NCBI GenBank assembly: GCA_004369085.1
Contig: ML210377.1
Location: 1-43,367 of the forward strand
Origin: Coprinopsis marcescibilis
Taxonomy: Eukaryota; Basidiomycota; Agaricomycetes; Agaricales; Psathyrellaceae
Reading direction: 5' to 3'
Length of the DNA: 43,367 nt
Below the pieces are notes generated by a model that saw only the letters and a list, made by a program, of their open reading frames with translations, was not told the origin of the DNA and did no database searches. Positions 23,502 to 35,157 of this stretch are shown piece after piece; positions within the stretch are counted from its first letter, which is position 1; each line of letters opens with the position of its first letter. The position numbers and the translations under genes are program-made.

Positions 23502-26500
23502 TCATTTCCTCTTCGAAGAGCTCTTCTTCTTCTGCGTAGACTTGGTCAACGACTGGGGCTGGGAAGTCGTAATCGATGCAGTCGATCCTTTACGGCCTTC
23601 AGCCAAATTGGACGGGGGCCCAACAGTCTTCGAAATCGTCTGGAACTGCTCCTCATCCTCGATCGCCTGCCTATCCTGGGTATCCCACCCTCCCTCTCCC
23701 CATATCTCCTCATCAACGTGGCCCACAACGTCATCATCAAGATCGGTATGGATCGAGTTGCTGAGCGAGCGCTGGGCCGATTGCGATGGCCCAGTCGAGA
23801 TACGCGGCGCCATAAACTCGTCAGCCTCCTCCTCCTCAAACTCGAACGGCATCCCCGGGTCAATGACAGCGGAGTTTCTCGACCCAATACGAGCACCCTG
23901 CCTCCTGATCCCCTGCCTAATCCTATCCAGTCCGCCACTAACCCCATCCCCCAAGCCCGCCGCAACTGAGCCTACACCTTTGATCGGGATCGAAGACGGG
24001 ATGAGCGACTTGCTCTGTCGGGCCGGAACACCATTGGGATACATGGGGAGGACGGTTTCAGAACGTTGGATACGGGCAAAATCCATATCTCCAGCCAATG
24101 CAGAAGCAAGTGGTTCGTCAAACGAGCTCCTGGGACCAGCGATCTGTCGGGATGGTGACGCAGGAGAGCCAAACCCGTCGAGAAAGAGTTCGTTGTTGGA
24201 GTCAGCCCCGCCCGACGACGTGAAGGCCTGGACGGGGATATCCTTGCGAACCTCAATCTTGGTCCCAGTGACGTTGAGGTGGTAACGCCGAATGAGGGCG
24301 TGGTAGTCTTCTCCAAGGGTGTAGAACGAGAACTGGTGGGAAAGGTAGATCGTCCTGGGGAGCACCTGATGCGACGACGAGTAGGTAGTGAGTTCGGCTT
24401 GGGCAAGGAACCTGCCAAAGGATTAGCCCCGCACGAAAATAACATATGAAAACACATACTCGTCATCTGCCTTTGAATCGCTCCTACCAATGTCACCACC
24501 TTCCACAGAGATCGGCACCCTAATTTCATTCCACCCAACACCCCTAACAAGGTTCCAAGTCGCTAGAACACTGCAAGTTCCAACCAACTCCAACCCCTCC
24601 TCCGTCTTCACGCCCCCAACACCACCCTGCTGTCTTTCCCTCTCAGAGTGCTGCTTTGCCAAATTCGCCATCCCACCACTCCTATCCGAGACAGACGACG
24701 ACACACTCCGACTCAGCGGCCCAGCTCCGCCCATTCCAGGAAGCGAGCTTGAAATGCTGGCGAATCCAGAGGTGAGACTAGTACTGACAGAGCTAAAGCT
24801 AGTCGCCACCGCACCCCCATCCTTGGGCCTCGACTCCATCGTGATCCTCTCGAGATACATCGTTCCATCAGCCGAATCGAACAACAGCGCATCCTGGTGT
24901 CGAGACCGAGCTCCAAATCTGGTACGAGGAGACGGCTTAGGCGACGATGGCGGGAGAGCAGAGCTAGCGATGCGAGGTGACGCCGATGGTAAAGAGCTCC
25001 CCGCAGGTCGTAAATTGGGAGCCAACGAGGGCGGAAGAGAAACATTATCGTTCTGGTTCACAAACGCAAAAGCCAACGGCGCGAGTTCTCTAGGAAGGTT
25101 CGATTCCGCATCGGTCCTAGACCCTCGGATGCGAACGATAGGGTGAAGGTGGACCTTGTTCGGCAAGGGCTGCGACAGAAAATATGACCTATAAACCAAA
25201 GACCGACACATAAACACGATGGACACTTACCCTTGCACCAGGATTCCGAACCCTCCCATCCACATGGCTCGCCACATCCGACTTGCCACCATACGGATTG
25301 ACGGGGAAAACATGAACAGTCCTATTCCTCGTCGTGACCCCAACCAACAACCCGTCCTTCAACACCTCCACTCCCTCAATCACACCACTCGTCACACCTC
25401 TCCTCAAATCGTACAGATGGGTCGCACTCCCCAGCGCATTCGGATTGCCACCACCGGCATCGCCATCATCTCCACCTCTCCCAAAGCCCTCATCATCCCC
25501 ACCGCCCTTGGCCACACTCCGCAAAACGGAAGGAGCAGGCTTCACACTCCACACCTTTGTAACCTGCCCATCCTTCGGAACAGCAAACAACGTACACCCA
25601 TCAGCAGAAAACGTCAAACTCGCAATCGGCTGACTCCTCGACGCGATAAACTCCACAACCGTAACGGGCGATGAACCCGCGGACGGCAACTCACGCTTCG
25701 CACCTGCAGATCTCGGAGCCAACAGCTCAGACAAGTCCACAACCCGAACCAACGACCCCCTCTCCTGTCTCGTCTTGGTCTGCGGCAACGCAAACAAGGA
25801 GCCCCCACCCTTCACGACCTGCACCGGACCCGGTCCGTGTCCATCCCCATCAACAGGCGAAAGTCCCAAATTCGACAAGCGCCTCCTCACCCGCTCCTCG
25901 TTCCTCGCCCCCAACCCGTCCCCAGCGGAACCCGCACCATCACTCGGTGCGCTCCTCGACACCCTCACCCCACCACCTTCCCCAGCACCCAACCCAACCC
26001 CACCATCAACCCCGCCCCCAATCCTGCTCTTCGCAGCCTCAACAGCCTTACCGCCCAAAAACCTCATCCCACTCAACACGCTCCCCCCAACCTTCAACGC
26101 CGCACTCCCCAGCTCAGCCTGCGTAGTCGGGATCCGCCCCTGCACGCTCCTCGTCAGCTCGCTGATGTTCGGCAGCGCAAAGGCATTCGAAGGCGACCCG
26201 CCCGTGCCCTGGTGCCGGCCTTGGAATCCACCCGTGGACGAAAAGCTCGAAGGGCTGGGGCCGCTACCTGTGGAAGACCCCGATGAACCCCTGCGCGCGG
26301 CGAGAGTGGAGTAGCCCGTGTTGGACGGTGGGGTGGCGTAGACGAGAAGGCGTCCGGAGAGTGCGAATACGGGACGAGGTAGTTGGACGTTGGGCGTATC
26401 CGAAGTGCTTAAAAGGTGAAGCTTTGGTTGGCCAGCCAATGGGACCGAGGTATTCGTCGGAGGGTATGACGTCGACGACGCCATGGTAGGAGGCGGGGGC

Positions 26501-27992
26501 GCATAGCTGGCCAAAGAGGAGGACGAAATAGAATGGAGGACCTGAAGGGACGTTGCAGATGCTATGTGAAGTGTCGGAGGGGAGCTGGTCGACTAGACAA
26601 GGATTCAGTATATCACAACGAACAAGTCGGATGACAACTCACGATGACAATAAACTTTTCATTGCACTCGAATCTTTCTCCCAATCCAGACACCTCAAGT
26701 TTCTCTACAACCTGGTGCGACTTGAGGGAGTATACTACAAACTTTGAACGCGGCGAATCCATGGGCGGTGTCACAACCGGGCGGAGCCTTGAAAACACAT
26801 CGTCAAAACATTCCACCCAACACCAAAGTACAAGACTTACAAAAGCCCGAGCAACGGCCCCTCCTCCTGATGCCCATCCTGACCCTTCTTCCCAGAACCC
26901 CGCCGAGAAGCAGTCGGAGCAGCGGGGATAACAGCACCAGCCACAACGCGACTGTTCCTCCACTCCTCCGCATCCTCAAATAAAGACGCGGACAACGACG
27001 ACGAAAGAGTCGCATCCACAGCAAGTGTGTTAAAGTTGAGGTTCAACACCTCCTTGACGGACCCAAGGTTGGTCGTGTCCCAAATCTGAATGCCAGCTGT
27101 GTACCCGAGGATGAGCAACGTACTAGATAGGGGGGATGACGTCAGAGTCCCGGTCGACAACGACGAGGAACATGGGTTGTTAGACATACCGTTTAGCCTT
27201 CCCACTTCCAACACTATCCCACCTCGACCATGACACCGAATCCACGTCGTCCCCACTCGCAGAAGGATAATCAAACCCATCCCGATTATGTCCTCGAAGA
27301 GTCTGACTCAAGCCAGAACTCGAATTCACCCCCACCTCCTCAGGCAACACAGACCCAAGGCTACGACTCGGTCGATGCTGGACAAGAGGAGCACCAACTG
27401 GTTTCCCACCCGATGCTCGTTCCCTCTCCTGCAGCAGTCGTGCTTGCTGGTTCCGCCACGCACCCTGTCGATCGGGAACCACGGGCGTATTGGGCACGAC
27501 CGGCGTCCTTATGGGTGGGTTCGAGGGAGTATACCCATACCCAGTCCCAGTCCCAGTCCCTTCTCCCTCCCCCCACCGCCCATCATCATACCGATGATAT
27601 TCATCCCTCTCGTACTCCCTCTCGTACTCCTGCTCCACCCTCCCACCAGTCCCCTCCTGGACCCCGCTAAACCTGCCAAAACTGACCGGCCTCGACACCT
27701 GGGGCGGATAGGGAACCGCATTCCCAATCGGAATAGGGTTGAACGACGTATAATTTCTGATCGTACGCGACAGAGACCCAAGCGTGTTGGACGCAGCGGT
27801 GGATACCGATGCCGTGACAGATGCTGTTACTGGCGACCGCGCAGAGATAGGCGAGAAGAGGGCGGATGACGAGCCTGGCGGGCTGGATGGCGAACGTGAG
27901 ATTGATAGCGACGGCCGGCTACGGTGCGACGAGGAGACAGTCCTGTTCGATGCATAAGAGAAATTAGCCACAATATCTTGGAAGAACGACAT
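23502..27992 (-). CDS. BCAS3-domain WD40-like beta-propeller protein
   Basis: Six exons: 27992-27190, 27122-26841, 26787-26643, 26592-25231, 25169-24460 and 24411-23502. Introns are 48-67 bp, all phases agree, giving 1403 aa. After a Ser/Pro-rich leader, propeller strands are visible: LLILGYTAGIQIWDT (about 270), SKFVVYSLKSHQVVEKLEV (about 380) and IASLTFSADGCTLFAVPKDG with VTKVWSV (about 700). Later come HLYDLRRG and LLVGVTTRNRTVHVFPV. A C-terminal BCAS3-type region (about 1060-1170) includes WNEIRVPIS and LPRTIYLSHQFSFYTLGEDY. The tail is acidic, then lysine-rich. In animals BCAS3 acts with PHAF1 at phagophores and binds phosphoinositides. A similar autophagy-related role here is inference. 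The start at 27992 was chosen because the 120 bp upstream are pyrimidine-rich, as in fungal leaders. Confidence 0.85.
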
Positions 27993-28110
27993 GTTCGAAC
28001 GAGAGGACGAGGAAGAGAGGGAGAAAGTGGGGTAAAGTGGGTAGATAAACGTGTGTGAAGCAAGGAAACACGTTCGGTCCTCGTGAGTAGCCAGCGTGCC
28101 CTCCAGCTGA

Positions 28111-28947
28111 TCATACAGCGCCTATTAGAAGTGTAATAGGGGATTTGATGTACCCCCAGTTCGGGAACGGGCAAACTCGATCGAACAGGAAAGCTCTACC
28201 AAAGGGAAGCACGGAATGAACATACCTTATTGGGATCGTAGGCGACCTCGTGTGCCCAACTGAGAACCGAATATCGTCATCTACGTCTCCAGCAGTATCT
28301 TCCAGAAGGCGAGGCCTGGTGGGCAACGGCGAAGGGCTCGTCTCATCCCTCCTCTCGTCCTCCTCGTCCGATAACTCTGCCTGGATGAAAGGCGGAGATT
28401 TGTACGACGCAGGGCCACTATCGAGGCTATACGTGTCCGCGTCTCCATAGCCATACACGCTGTGGTGATGATGGGTTGGGATGTCGAGCGGCTTGTGGGT
28501 ATCGACCTTGACGTTATCGAGCGCTGGCAGTACAGCACCGCCAAAGTCGATGAGAGGGCTCGGGCTGGATCCAAGAGCCGCAGCAGGGAAGACGTCCTCG
28601 TCGTATATAGCCAGCTCTGACTTAATGTCAATTGTCGGTGGCATGTCGTCCAGCGAGTTGCGACCCCTGTTCCAGCCTCTACTGCTCCGGATCCTGTCCT
28701 TATCGCTCGTGACGTTGTGCGTGGTCGACCTGTAATCCTCGTGCGGGTCAACCGTTCGTTTATGTATGTTGTATATCGCTTCCTCCTCTATTTCTAGCTC
28801 TGGTAAGGGCGTCGGCAGCTGGCGCTGGGCGGGAGAGTTTGGGGCAGACGGGAGTGGCGAGGGTTCGATGGAAGATGGTAGTGATGACTGTCTAGAAATG
28901 TTGGAGGCTTTGTTCTTGCGTGCATTGCGGCTGGACTTGGTGGGCAT
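28111..28947 (-). CDS. Unrecognised disordered protein (278 aa as one exon), or 5' exon of the BCAS3-like gene
   Basis: A single open frame starts MPTKSSRNARKNKASNISRQ. It contains acidic and Ser/Pro-rich sequence (LPELEIEEEAIYNIHKRTV, a HHHHS run, AELSDEEDERRDE). An excellent splice donor (AATAAG followed by GTATGT at 28225) and a good acceptor at 28122 would join it towards the BCAS3-like gene. However, the exon ends in phase 2 while the downstream frame needs phase 0, so the splice leads into a wrong frame. If unspliced, it stops at 28111, only 118 bp before the BCAS3 start. It is therefore either a separate short-spaced gene, or the two belong together and my splice site or one base is wrong. 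No domain recognised. Confidence 0.55.
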   Translation of the reverse strand: MPTKSSRNARKNKASNISRQSSLPSSIEPSPLPSAPNSPAQRQLPTPLPELEIEEEAIYNIHKRTVDPHEDYRSTTHNVTSDKDRIRSSRGWNRGRNSLDDMPPTIDIKSELAIYDEDVFPAAALGSSPSPLIDFGGAVLPALDNVKVDTHKPLDIPTHHHHSVYGYGDADTYSLDSGPASYKSPPFIQAELSDEEDERRDETSPSPLPTRPRLLEDTAGDVDDDIRFSVGHTRSPTIPIRYVHSVLPFGRAFLFDRVCPFPNWGYIKSPITLLIGAV

Positions 28948-30147
28948 TAATTGCTGTTGTGATGATGTAGTGGTAATGTTCCTGGCTTTGTTCTTCCTTG
29001 TCGATTGTCGTCGTCGGTGTCGATGCTAGTAATACAATAAGGCCAGTCAAAGTTGGTTATGCGGATATGAAATGCGGATATAAAGAATATATAAGCTGAA
29101 GATGAAAGCAAAAGGCAGAAATGACACAAATAGTGAAAGATTCAATGCGAAGGTGGTATGAGTCAGTTCAGAACGCCGCCGGATAATATGTCAGAAACTC
29201 GACGAAGCGTAATGGTCCGAGAACAAAAGCAAGTCTACTCCTGAGCAAGCAAATGCCAGAAGTGATTAATAAAAGAATAGGAGCAAGTTCGGGTGTGTGG
29301 TTATCAAGTCGAAGTTGGCTGGCTGCAGTCGTCGTTGGTAGCAGCAGAGAGCCAGCAAGCCTGGCTCCACCGTCGTTATCTCCCCGTTCCGGTAAGAGTT
29401 CCATCAACACGTGCCTCGGAGTCTTGCCTTTTTCGTAATGTTCCGTCCTCACTCCGTCTGCCCCTATCCCTTGTCTCATTTCTCATGAACGTTGCATCGA
29501 CGACGACAGATGTGACATGTAGTCACTGGGCTTGTATCCTCAGCGAGTCAGAATGAGACATCGCGTCTAAAGTAAGAGTATCAAGACATACTGTAACACA
29601 CAGCACGAGGCCTAACTGAATGCTACTCGGCGCCGCTGCTACTTGGACCCCATATATCTATTTCTGTCGCGGATCTCACCATTCAGGGTGTGTTTCTAGC
29701 CCGAGGAAGAACATTTTGGAAAGTTCGTCACCCCAACAGTCACGGTGTCGTTACAAACCCCAACGTATTCGAAAGGCGATGCCCTGGCGGTCAGGTGAGT
29801 TGCACGTTGCAATTATACCAACCCCATGAATAGAATGCTGTATGTCGTACTCTATGGTAGCCAGTCCTGTAGTTTTCGACATCCTGATATAGATCGCAGT
29901 CACGGTGAGATGCAGAGTATGTACCATCAGTAATCGTAAACTTGCGCATTCAAGCACACCAGTGACAGCCGATGTGAAGATTCGCCTATTGACTGATAAG
30001 CCTTTCATCAACGACTAATACTTATCGATTCGCTCAACGTAACGTTCAGGCACAAATTTCATATCTTGATCCTTACCTTCCAACATATATACGTAGATAC
30101 CCTAGCCATTGGCGCCCAAAAGCGCACCCCCTCCTATTGTGTTCGCC
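28948..30147. other. Divergent intergenic region
   Basis: This lies between a - strand and a + strand gene start, so it should hold two promoters. One + strand frame at about 29600-29775 reads openly for 60 residues with a GTGAGT donor after it (end GGQ). It has no start codon after its upstream stop, so I do not call it a gene. Confidence 0.4.
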
Positions 30148-31327
30148 ATGTCAGTGGTGGTCATTAATCTGAACCCAGGAGTCATAATAATCGACAACGA
30201 AGACCCCTCCATCAAATACACAGGTGACTGGACGATCGACACCAATCAATTCGGTCAATGGAACGTGGGAGGACAGCTGTATCGAGGCTCTCAGCACACC
30301 ACGAGCACCGCAGGCGCTTCCTTCTCGTTTGATTTCACTGGTAAGCAAATCGTGGCCATCGCTGCCGTGCATGTCCTTGCAGGGTGCTGCTAACGCTATG
30401 ATACGCCTTCCAATCTCCAGCTTCGTGGATAAAGGTGTACGGGACGGTGATTCCAACAACCAGGGATACGCCTATACCATATCGATGCGAAATCGACGGA
30501 GTCATCCAACATCATCGGTTGATCCCCGCAAACTACACACGGAACCACGAGATTCTCTGCAGCAGCTCCGACTATACACACCAAGGCTCTCGGACGCTCA
30601 CCATTACCCTTGTCAACGGCACGGTACCTTTGTTCATCGACTACATCGAATTACCGGGTCCGTCTATAACTTCTGAAGAGCCTTCTTATGGCACGATCCG
30701 GTGGGACTGGGACGATGGTCGCATTAGATACACACCTCGTGGCGCTTGGGGGGGCAACAGATTGGGCGCTGGGAGTCTGACGCGCACCAACGGAGCTAAA
30801 GCAACGATTCCATTCACCGGTGCGTCCGAGTAAATCATTCCATACCTCCTCCTGGGACCTGAACCGTCGTCGTACTGGGTCCAACGCATATCACAGGGAC
30901 CAGAATCACTGCCCTTGGGCGCATCTACAGGGAAGACTTTCCGTCGATCAACGCAACCGCCACTTACTCGATCGACCGGCAGGAGCCTATCGAGTTTGTG
31001 GTGCCCGCGTATCCCTCCTCGAACGAGCTCCCAGTTGCGGATGGTCACCCACTTGCGAAACAGCTGCTGTTCCAAACAGAAAAATTCTACACTGGAGAAC
31101 ACGAGATCACTATCGAGTATAGAGGCTCGAATACCACTGCGCCGCTCGCACTTGAGTACATTTATGTCGACAACAATGCTGGGTTTAAGCAGCCGGTCCC
31201 CGTTGCTGCGATTGCTGGGGGAGTTGTGGGTGGGTTTATCTTTCTCGTTCTGCTGTTCATGGTGTGCGTCTATCTACGGAGGAGGCGGCGTCAGGGAGTG
31301 GCGATACCGAGTGAGGCTAAACGCTAG
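30148..31327 (+). CDS. Single-pass membrane protein with two jelly-roll-like extracellular modules
   Basis: Three exons: 30148-30340, 30421-30819 and 30897-31327. Introns are 80 and 77 bp, phases agree, giving 340 aa. The N-terminal half (IIDNEDPSIKYTGDWTID, then SFDFTGASWIKVYGTVIP and LFIDYIELPG) has the pattern of a module common in agaricomycete surface proteins. There a D-D-x-D-P-x-I-x-Y-x-G-x-W start is followed by a F-x-F-x-G-x-x-I-x-V-Y-G-T core. A second, more diverged module follows (DDGRIRYTPRGAW, then ATIPFTGTRITALGRI). A hydrophobic segment at about 298-324 (VAAIAGGVVGGFIFLVLLF) is followed by RRRRR, giving an outside N-terminus. Several N-x-T/S sites support extracellular exposure. 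No N-terminal signal peptide is visible with this start, so an upstream exon may be missing. Ligand unknown; sugar binding is possible but not shown. Confidence 0.75.
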
Positions 31328-31533
31328 AAATTTTGGGTAGAGGTCACGGAGGATGTTTGGAGAGGGAGTCGACGGGTTGTGTCAGGTCGGACTCCTGAGC
31401 GTATATGACTCATATTGTCTCACACCTCAACAAGGACTCGACGTGAGGTCGCAGGTCCACATTCCACGGAGTGACGTTTCGTTGGTTCATCGATTAATAT
31501 TATTATTATTCCAGCTTTAACTTCCAATGACTG

Positions 31534-32290
31534 TTAAGCTTGTTGGTGGATCAACAAGCCTGTATTGCTAACGTGCCGGTCAATCATGATGGTTCGCACA
31601 CATGTCTGGACGCCTACAAAGATTTGACGCGTTGCCTTGACACCGTGTTCCCCGAGTACTGAGCATTGTATTAGATAGCCATAGTCATTCAGCAATTCTG
31701 AATCAGTTTTTCCGATGTTCAATGCGTTCAGGTCTTTTGTCTACTGCTCCGCAATCACCGGTAACGCCCACGCAACGGATGGTGCGGCTACAATAAGCTC
31801 AACAGTTCACGCTCGTTTCGAATCACCACCCAAAATAAGTTAAAGAGTTTATGTTTCCGATATTCTGCCAGAACGAGCCAAGGCTGTTGGTGATGGCTCT
31901 TCTGGAGGGAAAGGAACTCTACCGCCAGATGAGCAGCCAAGGCATCCGTTGTAAATGCCGCTAGAAGCCTCGGGGTTGAAGCAATCGTTGTACTAACATG
32001 TATCTCACAAAGGCAACGCAACGTGTCTCCAAAGACGGGTTCCATCGAGGGGCTATCAGATCAAGAGCTACTTACCTTATCTCATATTTCGCTTTCAAAG
32101 TCCCCAGTTCCTCGAAGAGCATGAAGAAGGACAGCGAAAACTAGTTGAGCATTGCTTCGAATGGCTTTGTGCGTTCTAGAATGCCTTGTGCCGTTCGTCG
32201 CAGCGCTCTGGATGGAAAAAGCGCAGCACCAGCTCCAAACAATGTAATGAAATTTCCCTCACCGTCTCTGTTTCACAATGCTCGATGCCT
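31534..32290 (-). pseudogene. Decayed fragment of an unrecognised gene
   Basis: Protein-like sequence continues through several minus-strand frames. A block around 32240-32070 contains SNAQLVFAVL and, after a frame change, FEELGTLKAKYEIR before a GTAAGT donor. The next block, 32045-31788, contains LRCLCEIHV and SLQKSHHQQPWLVLAEYRKH. The last, about 31800-31534, contains APSVAWALPVIAEQ, an in-frame TAG, then IGKTDSELLNDYGYLIQCSV and ends at HQQA. Two frameshifts and one stop over 750 bp indicate decay. The residues look like a helical protein, but I cannot name the family. Confidence 0.5.
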
Positions 32291-33327
32291 GTCATTGCTT
32301 CAAGGTCGTTGGACCGATTTTACGCATGGCTTTTATTTACGCCTCAGCCAAGACTCGGGAGTCGGCTGCCAGCATCGGTCTTCTGTCTCCGTTCGGTGGC
32401 TGCGAATTAATATTATGGACGATTTTGCTGTCTACCATCGCTGTCCAATAGCATCCAATATCGGTTTTCATGGCCCAATTGTACAGCTCTTCGCACCTTG
32501 TACGTGAATCAAACCAACTTCTGATGCACAGCACTACTGAATGTTCGCATATACCAAGTTCGGCTCATAACTCGCGGCTTCCTCATATCAATTGAACCTT
32601 TCACCCACTCCCCGATTCTCCAAACTCCACACGCTCCTCATCGCGTGCGAGGCAAGTTCAACACACAGACCCTTGTCCCTCCTAATCCTTCACATAACCA
32701 AAGAAATCGCGAACAAAGATAAACCCTTCGCCCATACCCAACCCGGGGTAGCTAACGACGGACAGACATAAGTCTTCTCTCTGCACGAGGCTGGCGTTCG
32801 TCGTTCATGGTCAAAGGTGTTAAGGAGACAAAGGGATTGCCAGGAGGAAGCAGCAGGTGCTCGCTCATCCTATACGGTGGAGAAGGAGATACTCATGGCA
32901 GCAACACACCTCACAGTGCCCGCTGCAGGGCTGTGCACATACTTTATCCTAATTTGAGCAGGCGTCTATTAGGAGGGTGGTGCGATCGTCCAGATAAGGC
33001 CAGATTATTGCGTGACCATCCTAGCCTGCAGCTTCTGGTGTTAAGTGACACCGCACGCACGGTAGGGGGGGGGGCTGAGTGTGCGAGGACGCTGCCTTAG
33101 GACCTGAAATACATCCACGCTGAGTTGAGAACCCTGGCCCGATAAGGCACCATGTCCATTCAACGTGTGTGCAACATGTATAGAAAATGCTTACGCTTGT
33201 GCTGTAACATTTTTTACAGGAGGAGAATGAAAATGATACTTCTGACTGGTAAGCAAGGCTGTTCCTTGCGAGGCTCAGAGACCGTAGAACATCAGAGAAC
33301 ATTGGATCTCCGTGTACACAGGTTAGA

Positions 33328-33900
33328 TTACCACCGATCCGTTGGAGCCCAGCGCTTATTGTCTCTATTATCTTTGACCTCGTTCCTTATCTCCAGTTTC
33401 AAACCCTTCCATTTCGCAAGCTCCCCAACATACCGAAGATCACACTGGTCTATCAAACTCCGCCCATCTTCCCACACACACAAATACTGAACCTGCACTT
33501 GACGCCTTTCCCCGATCCTCTGTAGCTCGAACTTCGAGCTCGTCAAATTCAAAATCGTTCCCCCAGGGCCCAGGGCCCAGGGTAAAGAAACGTTTACACG
33601 TGCGGTTTGGCATGAGAACCACGACGACTATGATGCCTGCTGGTGCGCCTTTTCCCTTCATAATTGGCTGAATATGATACTGACGCAGATGCTGGGCTCT
33701 ATGGAAAGGTTTGGCAAAGCCTTCAGGGTCAGTCCTGGGTATTCGAAGGATGTTGTTTCGTTGTAGGCGTGAGCACCGATGATGAGCGTCATCGGATCCG
33801 GATTACATCGGCCTGCCAGCCTGGCTAGAGCAGGACGATCATGGCTCAGCATAAGTTGTTGGGGAGGGCGAGCTTGGAGGACAATTGCCTAGTTGCTGAA
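33328..33900 (-). pseudogene. Decayed fragment, possibly the C-terminal part of an F-box-type protein
   Basis: Three minus-strand frames follow each other without gap. 33852-33658 has ALARLAGRCNPDPMTL and SFEYPGLTLKALPNLSIEPS. 33661-33440 has IIVVVVLMPNRTCKRF, GPWGNDFEFDELEVRAT. 33552-33328 has VQYLCVWEDGRSLIDQ and DLRYVGELAKWKGLKLEIRN. They overlap in order as if one protein had suffered two frameshifts. The style (short beta/leucine segments ending in a WKxLxL-type tail) recalls the abundant F-box/leucine-rich hypothetical proteins of agaricomycetes. The F-box itself is not seen, so the family assignment is inference only. Confidence 0.5.
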
Positions 33901-34152
33901 GGCAAGGGTACCAGCCGTTTGTGTAAGTCCCATCTTTCCTGGATCTCGTTATCGCGACTGACCAATTCCATAGACCGTGCTGTTCCTGTGTTTACTCGAC
34001 CTACAGGTCCCCTTTCATGCTCGGATAGATCCTTGACTTCTCTGACCTCACATCGACTTTGGCGGCTGAGAGGAACCGGCGATCGACGTTGATACTCCAA
34101 TGGTCACGACTCTCGATCCTTGGCCTACGAAACCATCGACGAAGAATCCAAC

Positions 34153-34839
34153 ATGTTGACCATTCCGATCGCTGTGCTTCGGGGCAAGATACTCTATGCC
34201 CGATGTTCGCTGTTCAAAGTAAGTTCTCGACAGCGCTAAGACTGGACACATACTTACCAAGCTGCTCTGCTAGCATTCGAAGCACCCCGCCAACCCGCCG
34301 ATACGCACGATCTGCTTGAACATTCCGTCCGCAACTACGTTCCTCTGTCCACCGACCTCCGCCACATCAGGTCTAGAAATGTCTCGCGACCTTCGCCTTA
34401 CCCTCAGGGTCGCGTCTTTGTCCCCGCTAACAGCCCACGCATTCGTCAACTGCGCTTTGAGGGTCAAACTCCGCCTGCAACTTTCACTTCCATACTTTAA
34501 CAATGTCGCTTTGATGCCAATATTCCGAGCTTCAGCGTCACTACATCTCTTGATGCTATTGAACCTCTCTCACCTCTCGCTTTCATCTATGTTGCAGCGC
34601 TCCTGGATGGCCGAGTCACGAAGCGCAGTTCCGGCTCCAACCCCCACCGACAAGAAGGAGAGCATTGCCCAAGAGTTGGAAATTACGTATGTCCCGTCCT
34701 GTTTTCTTTTTGATATTGGTCTGATGACTTGTCTAGAGACCGAGCGACTGTCTTCGAATCAACTGTCCCCGTCTGCGTGGTCGCACGCCGGGCTCGCAAG
34801 CTGGCACTGTGCGATTCTAAGCGGTGCACTTACTATTAA
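34153..34839 (+). CDS. Doubtful three-exon gene, 193 aa
   Basis: 34153-34218, 34274-34686 and 34737-34839 join with introns of 55 and 50 bp (GTAAGT and GTATGT donors, TAG acceptors) in consistent phases. The start is MLTIPIAVLRGKILYARCS, the end ALCDSKRCTYY. The middle exon is Leu/Ser-rich and not very protein-like in this frame. Another frame of the same exon gives more natural sequence (ADTHDLLEHSVRNYVPLSTD, LAFIYVAALLDGRVTKR) but contains a stop near 34499. A decayed gene is as likely as a real one. Confidence 0.25.
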
Positions 34840-35157
34840 AGACATCATTCCTATGCTCCACGCCGTCGATTTGCAGGTCGAACTCGATCACAGATTCACT
34901 GTCTATGCTTCTCTTTGTCTATGTTCCCCATCATCGCGTTCACGATCCCTGTACGGCAACTCGAATAAATGTTTCATCTACACTTTTATTTCACGTTTTA
35001 CTAACTCGGTTGATATGTGTCGAGTTTTCAGGCATTGGACCGAATTTTCCCTTTACAAAAACTTTACAAATGTCATTTATTTATGATGAATCGGCTCATA
35101 TTCTGCAATAGGAGAACATAAATATGGCGTGCATATACAATGAGTCGTAAGTACTGC

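Noticed and set aside
25671..26314. Proline/serine-rich + strand frames across 25.2-26.5 kb
   Set aside because: Antisense shadows of the BCAS3-like gene, whose minus frame has propeller motifs and consistent introns.
29600..29890. Possible spliced exon ending RRCPGGQ with a GTGAGT donor
   Set aside because: The frame has an upstream stop and no ATG, and the next exon ends after three codons; not enough to call a gene.
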